DNA of 13,330 nucleotides. It comes from Flectobacillus sp. GTDB taxonomy: Bacteria; Bacteroidota; Bacteroidia; Cytophagales; Spirosomataceae. The translations under genes were made by a program, and so were the position numbers. Positions 7,552-13,330 of the stretch are shown here, piece after piece. A model generated the notes under the pieces. That model saw only the letters and a list, made by a program, of their open reading frames with translations, was not told where the DNA came from and did no database searches. The DNA lies in NCBI GenBank assembly GCA_029865665.1, contig JARXAV010000028.1, positions 1 through 13,330 of the forward strand. Reading direction: 5' to 3'. The first letter of the stretch is position 1. Every line of letters begins with the position of its first letter.

Positions 7552-7579
7552 CAAAGATAAAAATGCTTCAGTAAAACAA
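7552..7579 (-). promoter_or_regulatory. Candidate promoter for the Kir channel / LD-carboxypeptidase pair
   Basis: On the minus strand TTG at 7579-7577 and TATCTTTG at 7559-7552 are 17 bases apart and match the Bacteroidota promoter pattern. Transcription would start near 7545, about 120 bases before the Kir ATG at 7422. The octamer is identical to the one on the opposite strand at 7482-7489, so the two promoters would face each other. Confidence 0.4.
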
Positions 7580-7631
7580 GCATAAGAATAGTACAAATAG
7601 TTCCGATGTCGCAAATTTATACTCTTTCACG

Positions 7632-8180
7632 ATGAAACGTTTTTCTCTGGTATTAATTAGTGTTTTAATCACTTCGTTTACGCATACCTATGCCCAAGCC
7701 ATTACTACAGACGACTCCAAAATCAATTGGATGACCCTCGAAGAAGCTTTTCAGGCCACAAAAAAAGAACCACGTAAAGTACTGGTAGATGTTTATACAA
7801 GCTGGTGTGGATGGTGTAAAGTGATGGATCAGAAAACTTTTAGTGACCCTAAGGTTATATCCTACGTCAATCAAAAGTATTATGCTGTAAAGTTAGATGC
7901 AGAACAAAAGGCAGATATTGTCATTGGTGAGCAAAAATATACGTGGCAAAATGGCTATAATCAGGCAGGTCAAGCATTGCTGCAAAACAGAATGTCGTTT
8001 CCAACTATTGTCTATTTAGACGAACGTTTTAGCATGATTCAACCCGTGCCAGGTTATCAGGATGCTCCAAATTTTCATAAAATTATTGTTTATTTTGGAG
8101 ATAATTATTTTAAAAAAGGAGAGTGGGATAAATTCCAAAAAGAGGTATATCCTTCGCTTTATGGGATGGCTTCACGCTAA
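7632..8180 (+). CDS. Exported thioredoxin-like protein with CGWC motif
   Basis: The 182-residue protein starts with a signal peptide (MKRFSLVLISVLITSFTHTYA, cleavage probably after Ala21 or Ala23), placing it in the periplasm. The mature part is a thioredoxin fold of the Thioredoxin_7/DUF255-like type: a helix (MTLEEAFQATKKEPRKV), a strand (VLVDVYTSW), and the active site Cys59-Gly-Trp-Cys62. The cis-proline segment follows at 122-126 (SFPTI, Pro124). The SWCGWCK context is typical of periplasmic disulfide reductants or thiol-disulfide exchange proteins. The C-terminus from about 145 is a short amphipathic extension (FHKIIVYFGDNYF). The redox partner is unknown, and no membrane DsbD-like protein is in the window. 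It is divergent from the Kir gene and 203 bases ahead of the M28 peptidase. Confidence 0.9.
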   Translation: MKRFSLVLISVLITSFTHTYAQAITTDDSKINWMTLEEAFQATKKEPRKVLVDVYTSWCGWCKVMDQKTFSDPKVISYVNQKYYAVKLDAEQKADIVIGEQKYTWQNGYNQAGQALLQNRMSFPTIVYLDERFSMIQPVPGYQDAPNFHKIIVYFGDNYFKKGEWDKFQKEVYPSLYGMASR

Positions 8181-8383
8181 TATCACGTATAAAACGTAAA
8201 GGACTTAGGGTGTTTCTACCTGAAAATGAATATTCAAGACCTTTTGATAAATTATCCTACCCAAACAGCTTATATTGCTGTAAGAATTTTGTAAATTCCG
8301 TTTTTAAGTCGTTGGTCTTCAATAAATAATTAAGGCAACGCAATTACAACTAAGTAGAAATATTGGACTGTATTTAATCACTC

Positions 8384-9880
8384 ATGAGAAAACGAATTTA
8401 CGGAATAATCGCATTGATCAGTGTCGTATCAACCGCTGCATACCTCCCCAATAAGGACGAGGATGAAGCAATGGTCGAAATGTTCCATCGTATCAATGAT
8501 GAAGTACGAGATAACAGCCGTGCTTATGAAACCTTGGGAGACGCTTGCTATACCATCGGACACCGTTTGACAGGTAGTCCCAATGGAAAGCGAGTTGAAG
8601 AGTATGCTTATAATTTATTCAAATCTTATGGCTTTAGAGACGTAAAATACCAAGGGTTTGAAGTGGAAGCTTGGGCTAGAGATACCGTAACGCTGGCCAT
8701 TGCTCCCAATAAAAGTGATAATTTCAAAGACGTAGAGGTCGTTGCACTTGCCATGACACCACTCGAATCAAAAGTTTCAGGTTCAATTGTAGATGTGGGC
8801 AATGGGCTAGAACCAGATTTTAAAGAGGTGGGTGATAAACTTCGAGGTAAAATCGCCTTGGTAAATATTGGTCTATTACCACCAATCAGAGGTTCAAGAA
8901 ATCTACACCGTTCAGAAAAAACGGCTTTGGCTATTCAGTATGGTGCAACAGGCGTGATTTTTGTAAATACCGTTAAAGGAAATATACTTTTAACAGGAAC
9001 GGCTTCGGTGACAGGTGGTCTTGTGGCAATTCCTGCCGTATGTATTTCATTAGAAAGTGGAGATCAAATTAGAGCTTGGATGAAAGACGAACCTAATTTG
9101 GTGGCCTTAGTTGATATGAAAAATGTCAGCAGAGTAATTAAAGCCAGAAACATTGTTGCTACTATCAAAGGTGACAGCAAAAAATATAGCAACGAGAAAA
9201 TTATCATTGGTGGACACCTTGATTCTTGGGACTTAGCTCATGGTGCGATTGATAATGGAATCGGTTCTTTTTCTGTACTTGATATTGCTAGAGCATTCAA
9301 AGCACTCAATTTGAAATCTAAACGTACCATCGAATTTGTGCTGTTTATGGGTGAAGAAGAAGGGTTATTAGGATCGAAAGCAATGATTGAACGGCTGAAA
9401 AAAACCAACGGTTTAGAGAACGTTGCTTTTATGATCAACTTAGATATGTCGAACAATACCAACGGCTTTAATGCTTCTGGAAGAGATGAGATGGTTACTT
9501 TTCTGACCAAATTAGGAGAACATATCAAAAAGGTAGAACCTGGGTTTAAAAATAACATCATCAATAAAGCCACTTTACATTCCGATCACCAGACATTTAT
9601 GTTAGAAGGTGTACCTACGGCTTCGCCCATTGGGGATTTATCTCCAGAGGCATTAGGCTGTTATCATGCCAACTGTGATCGATTTAGTTTGGTTAAAAAA
9701 GATGAAATGATGAACACCGTTCGTTATACAGCTATGTTGTTATATGGCATTGCGAATGCAGAAGAATTACCTGCCAAAAGGTTAGACTTTTATTCAACTA
9801 GAGATTTTTTTGTGAAGGAAAATCTTCAAAACGAGTTAGAATTGGGTAAAGAATGGCGTTGGGAAAGTAGTTCTAACTAA
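8384..9880 (+). CDS. Exported M28 family zinc metallopeptidase with PA-like domain
   Basis: This 498-residue protein resembles carboxypeptidase Q-like M28 aminopeptidases/carboxypeptidases. A short hydrophobic N-terminus (RIYGIIALISVVSTAAY) looks like a signal peptide. Residues about 30-110 form the first part of the peptidase domain (GHRLTGSPNGKRVEEY), and about 115-250 form a protease-associated-type insert (LRGKIALV, YGATGVIFVNTV). The catalytic domain resumes near 255. Likely co-catalytic zinc ligands are His278 (GGHLDSWD), Asp290 (AIDNGIG), Glu325 (GEEEGLLGS), Asp354 (INLDMS) and His428 (GCYHANCD), with Glu324 as general base. All five ligands are present, so an active dizinc exopeptidase is expected, probably digesting peptides in the periplasm or outside the cell. 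It stands alone, followed by a probable terminator. Substrate preference cannot be read from sequence. Confidence 0.94.
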   Translation: MRKRIYGIIALISVVSTAAYLPNKDEDEAMVEMFHRINDEVRDNSRAYETLGDACYTIGHRLTGSPNGKRVEEYAYNLFKSYGFRDVKYQGFEVEAWARDTVTLAIAPNKSDNFKDVEVVALAMTPLESKVSGSIVDVGNGLEPDFKEVGDKLRGKIALVNIGLLPPIRGSRNLHRSEKTALAIQYGATGVIFVNTVKGNILLTGTASVTGGLVAIPAVCISLESGDQIRAWMKDEPNLVALVDMKNVSRVIKARNIVATIKGDSKKYSNEKIIIGGHLDSWDLAHGAIDNGIGSFSVLDIARAFKALNLKSKRTIEFVLFMGEEEGLLGSKAMIERLKKTNGLENVAFMINLDMSNNTNGFNASGRDEMVTFLTKLGEHIKKVEPGFKNNIINKATLHSDHQTFMLEGVPTASPIGDLSPEALGCYHANCDRFSLVKKDEMMNTVRYTAMLLYGIANAEELPAKRLDFYSTRDFFVKENLQNELELGKEWRWESSSN

Positions 9881-9925
9881 GAGGAGGTAAATTACCTTAT
9901 TTATAATTATGCGATAAGCATAGTC

Positions 9926-9954
9926 ATCGAGTAATGTATTTAACAATACTCGAT
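9926..9954 (+). terminator. Probable terminator after the M28 peptidase gene
   Basis: ATCGAGTA at 9926-9933 pairs perfectly with TACTCGAT at 9947-9954, with a 13-base loop, 45 bases after the peptidase stop. The sequence that follows (TTACTT) is only a weak T-run. It separates this gene from ftsZ, but termination strength is uncertain. Confidence 0.45.
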
Positions 9955-10055
9955 TTACTTAAAATAATATTGAATAAGGCATTGTGATAGAAAATTACTA
10001 CAAGTTTTTAATGAATAATGTCCTTATCAGCTAATACTAAAATCTATATATAAAT

Positions 10056-11423
10056 ATGGCATTCTTTGAGCATAACATAGAGCTAAAGCAAGAAAGCACA
10101 ACCAACATTATTAAAGTAATCGGTGTTGGAGGTGGAGGTAGTAATGCTGTTCGTCACATGTATGACATGAAAATAAAGGATGTTGATTTTATTGTTTGTA
10201 ATACCGATTTGCAGGCATTAAATGACAACTCTGTTCCCATTAAACTTCAGTTAGGTGCTATTCTTACTGAAGGGCTTGGTGCTGGAACAGAACCAGAACA
10301 AGGTCGTTTAGCCGCATTAGAAAGTGAAGCTCAAATACGTTCTTTATTTCAGGATAATACCAAAATGTTGTTCATCACCGCAGGTATGGGGGGAGGAACG
10401 GGTACTGGTGCTGCCCCTGAAATCGCTCGTATTGCTAGAGAATTGGATATTCTTACCGTTGCTATCGTTACGGCTCCTTATTCATGGGAGGGAACAGAAA
10501 AAATTGACGCAGCCATGCGTGGTATCGAAGAGTTACAACGAACTTGTGATACCGTTTTGGTTGTATTGAACGATAAGTTATTAGAAATTTTTGAAGATCT
10601 TAATATCCTTGAAGCATTCGAACATGCAGATGATGTCTTGGCAAATGCCGCAAAATCAGTGGCAGAGGTAATTACCAAATCTGGTAAAATCAACGCAGAC
10701 TTTAAAGACGTTAAGAAAGTACTATCAAATGCGGGTCAAGCCGTGATGAGTACTGCCTCAGCAGAAGGACCAAATCGTGCTTCTGAAGTAATTCGGAAAG
10801 CATTGGATTCTCCTTTGTTGAATAATAAAGATATTAAAGGGGCTAAACGTATCTTGGTGACGATTGCCACAAGTAGAGAAAAAGCAATGGCCGTAAAAGA
10901 ACAAACAGCCATTACCTCTTATATCATGGAACAAGTAGGTTCTTCGCCAGAAGGATTCAAATTAGGGTATATCATCGACGACGAATTGAAAGATGATATG
11001 CGTTTGACCATGATTGCCGCAGGATTTAATCTACCAGAGGATTCTCCAATAAAAGGAGTAAGTCGTCCAATGGTTAAACGTAATGAAGTAAAAGAAGTTA
11101 GAAGAGTAGCAGCTCCAACTCCTCCGGTATCAGACGAACGGTTTGAACGAAGAATACAGCGGGAGCGAGAAGTGGTAGAAGAGGAAGAAGAAGTCGAAAA
11201 AGTAGTGCCAGCAATGGTCGCAGAATCAAAACCAACAATGCCTGTAATGCCCAAAAAAGAGGACGATTCGCTCCGTCTGAAAAAAATGATTGACAGCTTT
11301 AGTCAACGAATGCCGTCTGAGGCCGATTTAGAAACGCCTGCTTATCAGCGTTATAAAGTTGAACTTTTTGATATTAGTCAGCTACCAGAGGTAGAATTGT
11401 TTGAGGTTCCCTTGTATGGTTAA
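10056..11423 (+). CDS. ftsZ: Cell division GTPase FtsZ
   Basis: FtsZ polymerises into the Z-ring at midcell and recruits the division machinery. The 455-residue protein has the N-terminal nucleotide loop GVGGGGSNAV (23-32), the tubulin signature GGGTGTG (112-118) and ribose-site Glu145 (PYSWEG). The T7 synergy loop (NADFKD, with Asn213, Asp215, Asp218) is intact, so GTP hydrolysis should be intact. The position of E. coli Arg142, usually EGxxR, is Lys149 here (EGTEK). The C-terminal domain runs to about 325, followed by a charged disordered linker (about 335-420, very Glu/Arg-rich). Then comes TPAYQRYKVEL (427-437), matching the conserved C-terminal peptide that binds FtsA/membrane partners in Bacteroidota. 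About 18 further residues (FDISQLPEVELFEVPLYG) extend past that peptide. The usual murC-ftsQ-ftsA neighbours are absent; the gene sits between an M28 peptidase and recQ and is closed by a strong terminator. It may be the only FtsZ or a second copy. Confidence 0.95.
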   Translation: MAFFEHNIELKQESTTNIIKVIGVGGGGSNAVRHMYDMKIKDVDFIVCNTDLQALNDNSVPIKLQLGAILTEGLGAGTEPEQGRLAALESEAQIRSLFQDNTKMLFITAGMGGGTGTGAAPEIARIARELDILTVAIVTAPYSWEGTEKIDAAMRGIEELQRTCDTVLVVLNDKLLEIFEDLNILEAFEHADDVLANAAKSVAEVITKSGKINADFKDVKKVLSNAGQAVMSTASAEGPNRASEVIRKALDSPLLNNKDIKGAKRILVTIATSREKAMAVKEQTAITSYIMEQVGSSPEGFKLGYIIDDELKDDMRLTMIAAGFNLPEDSPIKGVSRPMVKRNEVKEVRRVAAPTPPVSDERFERRIQREREVVEEEEEVEKVVPAMVAESKPTMPVMPKKEDDSLRLKKMIDSFSQRMPSEADLETPAYQRYKVELFDISQLPEVELFEVPLYG

Positions 11424-11443
11424 GCCCACCAAAATCCTTTTTT

Positions 11444-11477
11444 AACGCCCTGTAAGCATTCATACTTACAGGGCGTT
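11444..11477 (+). terminator. Strong intrinsic terminator after ftsZ
   Basis: AACGCCCTGTAAG at 11444-11456 and CTTACAGGGCGTT at 11465-11477 form a perfect 13-bp stem with an 8-base loop. The stem is preceded by six T residues (11438-11443) and followed by GTCTTT. It lies 21 bases after the ftsZ stop. The T-run on the upstream side would serve as a U-tract for transcription on the minus strand too. Confidence 0.85.
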
Positions 11478-11536
11478 GTCTTTAAAAACGAAGGGTTTCC
11501 CTTCTCCAATCATCTATTGAGAAAAGAGTAAAACGA

Positions 11537-13330
11537 ATGTTTACAAAAGAACAGGTATTAAAACAGTATTTTGGTTACGACAGCTTCCGTCCTCTCCAAG
11601 CAGAAATTATAGACTGGGTCTTAGCGGGTAATGATGCAATGGTATTAATGCCCACAGGAGGAGGAAAGTCGCTCTGTTTTCAAGTCCCAACCTTAGTACA
11701 ACAAGGACTTACCCTCGTGATTTCGCCGCTGATAGCACTTATGCACGATCAGGTGCAAGCCTTGCAAGCCAATGGTATTGCTGCGGCTTATATCAACTCT
11801 ACTTTGGGGGCAGGTGAAATATCAGCAATCGAGCAAGCTGCAAGAAATGGAACATTAAAACTGCTCTATATTGCTCCTGAAAAATTATTTACGGGTGGAT
11901 ACCTCAATTGGTTGTGTTCGTTAAACATTCGCTTAATTGCGGTGGATGAGTCTCACTGTGTTTCGGTTTGGGGGCATGACTTCCGACCAGAATATGCTCA
12001 GTTAAGTGTACTCAAAACAAAAATGCCTCATGTTCCCGTCATGGCATTAACAGCAACAGCCGATCGTGTAACTCGAAAAGATATTCTGACTCAATTGGGT
12101 ATTCCTGATGCAAGAGTTTTTATTAGTTCCTTCGACAGACCAAACTTATCTCTTGCCGTTGAATCTGGTAGAAATCGACTCAAAACCATTGTGAAATTCA
12201 TTTCGGAACACCCTCGTCAGGCAGGTATTATTTATTGCCTGAGTCGAAAGAATACAGAACAAGTTGCAGAAGGACTACAAAAAGCAGGTATTAAAGCAAA
12301 GTTTTATCATGCAGGAATTAATTCTTCGGAAAGGGCTACCATTCAAGACCAATTTTTGAGAGATGATATTCAAGTAATATGTGCGACGATTGCCTTTGGA
12401 ATGGGAATTGATAAATCCAATGTCCGTTGGGTTATTCACTATTCAATGCCTTCTAATGTGGAAAGTTATTACCAAGAAATTGGGCGTGCAGGTCGTGATG
12501 GCGTAAAAGCAGATACTTTACTGTTTTATTCTTATAACGATTTATTAGTACGAAAGGACATGATTGCTCAATCTGAATTACCTCCAGAAATGAAGGAAAT
12601 TCAAATGGCGAAGCTCGACCGCATGAAACAATTTGCGGAGGCTGAAATCTGCCGTCGTAGGGTGTTACTTAGCTATTTTAATGAGGAGGTAACAGAAGAT
12701 TGTCAGAACTGTGATGTCTGTAAAAATCCTCCTGTCCGTTTTGATGCTAGTATTATTGCTCAAAAAGCACTTTCTGCAATAGTGAGAACGAATGAAAAAA
12801 TAGCGATGACGATGGTCGTTGATATTCTGAGAGGTTCTAATAACCGAAAGATTCTGGAACATCGTTATCACGAAATCAAAACTTTTGGTGTTGGTAAAGA
12901 ACTCAGAAATGAAGAATGGGCTGACTATCTCCAACAGATGCTCAATTTAGGAGTGATGGACATCGCCTATGACGAGCAACACGTCTATAAATTAAACGCT
13001 ACCTCTTGGGCAGTGTTGAAGGGTGAACGAAAAGTGTCGTTGGTTCGCTTCCGCTCATTTGATCAACGCCAAGTCGAACGTGAAATCCAAGCGCCAAAAG
13101 AGAAAACAAAACGGGAGATTATCAAAGATGAACTTTTTGAACGATTACGTCAATTACGAAAAGATATTGCCGACGAACGAGATATTCCTCCATTTGTAGT
13201 CTTCTCAGATGCGACCCTTTCGGATATGGCTCAGAAAAAACCAATTTCAGAAGCTGAAATGTTGGATGTCTCTGGTGTTGGAGATGCTAAATTCCGTCAG
13301 TTTGGTCAGCGGTTTATTCAAGAAATTAGA
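11537..13330 (+). CDS. recQ: ATP-dependent DNA helicase RecQ (C-terminus missing)
   Basis: RecQ is a 3'-5' superfamily 2 DNA helicase of recombination and replication-fork repair. An open frame of 598 codons runs from ATG 11537 off the right edge. Visible parts in order are the N-terminal FRPLQAEII motif 0 (17-25), Walker A PTGGGKS (39-45), the motif II box DESH (137-140) with the aromatic-rich loop CVSVWGHDFRPEY, and motif III LTATA (171-175). Motif V (ATIAFGMGIDKSN) and motif VI QEIGRAGRDG (313-322) follow. The RQC zinc site is formed by Cys372, Cys389, Cys392 and Cys395, followed by the winged-helix part (about 405-505). An HRDC domain begins near 530 and is cut at the edge. Motif II reads DESH rather than the more usual DEAH. 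The gene starts 59 bases after the ftsZ terminator. A small palindrome (GAAGGG, TTT, CCCTTC at 11490-11504) lies in its leader. No TAnnTTTG promoter was found. Confidence 0.97.
   Translation, partial: MFTKEQVLKQYFGYDSFRPLQAEIIDWVLAGNDAMVLMPTGGGKSLCFQVPTLVQQGLTLVISPLIALMHDQVQALQANGIAAAYINSTLGAGEISAIEQAARNGTLKLLYIAPEKLFTGGYLNWLCSLNIRLIAVDESHCVSVWGHDFRPEYAQLSVLKTKMPHVPVMALTATADRVTRKDILTQLGIPDARVFISSFDRPNLSLAVESGRNRLKTIVKFISEHPRQAGIIYCLSRKNTEQVAEGLQKAGIKAKFYHAGINSSERATIQDQFLRDDIQVICATIAFGMGIDKSNVRWVIHYSMPSNVESYYQEIGRAGRDGVKADTLLFYSYNDLLVRKDMIAQSELPPEMKEIQMAKLDRMKQFAEAEICRRRVLLSYFNEEVTEDCQNCDVCKNPPVRFDASIIAQKALSAIVRTNEKIAMTMVVDILRGSNNRKILEHRYHEIKTFGVGKELRNEEWADYLQQMLNLGVMDIAYDEQHVYKLNATSWAVLKGERKVSLVRFRSFDQRQVEREIQAPKEKTKREIIKDELFERLRQLRKDIADERDIPPFVVFSDATLSDMAQKKPISEAEMLDVSGVGDAKFRQFGQRFIQEIR

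Noticed and set aside
8226..8294. 22-codon plus-strand frame (MNIQDLLINYPTQ...) between the thioredoxin-like and M28 genes
   Set aside because: It is too short to separate from chance and shows no ribosome-binding or family signal.
9238..9573. 111-codon minus-strand frame inside the M28 gene, and similar antisense frames in ftsZ, nrdB, Kir and recQ
   Set aside because: All lie fully opposite strongly conserved coding sequence and show no family features of their own.
9881..9888. GAGGAGGT, a perfect Shine-Dalgarno-like sequence after the M28 stop
   Set aside because: The next ATG opens a frame that stops after two codons, so it serves no gene.

Overview
The window looks like chromosomal DNA of a Bacteroidota bacterium, most likely a Cytophagales/Spirosomataceae-type lineage. 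The evidence is an AT-rich composition, almost no Shine-Dalgarno sequences, A-rich start regions, candidate promoters of the Bacteroidota type (TTG, about 17-22 bp, TAnnTTTG), an ECF sigma factor followed by a one-transmembrane protein, a eukaryote-like NrdB, and an FtsZ with a Bacteroidota-like C-terminal tail. The lineage call is inference from protein character. No IS element, integrase, CRISPR array, rRNA or tRNA was seen.

Layout. Positions 1-1417 (minus strand) hold an ECF sigma factor and, overlapping it by 11 bases, a single-pass membrane protein cut off by the left edge; the second is probably the sigma partner. Going rightward on the plus strand come an SGNH-hydrolase-like protein whose GDS nucleophile motif reads GNC (1632-2432) and the class Ia ribonucleotide reductase small subunit nrdB (2723-3706). 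A block of short direct and inverted repeats (3711-3825) separates nrdB from the convergent minus-strand genes: yifB/comM-type AAA+ ATPase (3838-5376), an S66 LD-carboxypeptidase (5477-6394) and, overlapping it by ATGA, a KirBac-type potassium channel (start at 7422). A divergent intergenic region (7423-7631) with two identical, inverted TATCTTTG elements leads to the plus-strand genes: an exported thioredoxin-like protein (7632-8180), an exported M28 zinc peptidase with a PA-like insert (8384-9880), ftsZ (10056-11423), a strong terminator hairpin (11444-11477) and recQ (11537 to the right edge, truncated in HRDC).

How the genes relate. This is mostly housekeeping: DNA precursor synthesis (NrdB), DNA branch migration and recombination (YifB/ComM, RecQ), cell division (FtsZ), murein recycling (LD-carboxypeptidase), potassium transport, envelope redox and proteolysis, and an envelope-linked sigma/anti-sigma pair. 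Only two pairs look tightly coupled: sigma with membrane protein, and Kir channel with LD-carboxypeptidase. I do not see a convincing new multi-gene system. The items most worth a second look are the GNC variant of the SGNH hydrolase, the layered repeat/hairpin between nrdB and yifB, an ftsZ outside its usual cell-wall cluster with a changed nucleotide-site residue, and an nrdB with no adjacent nrdA.
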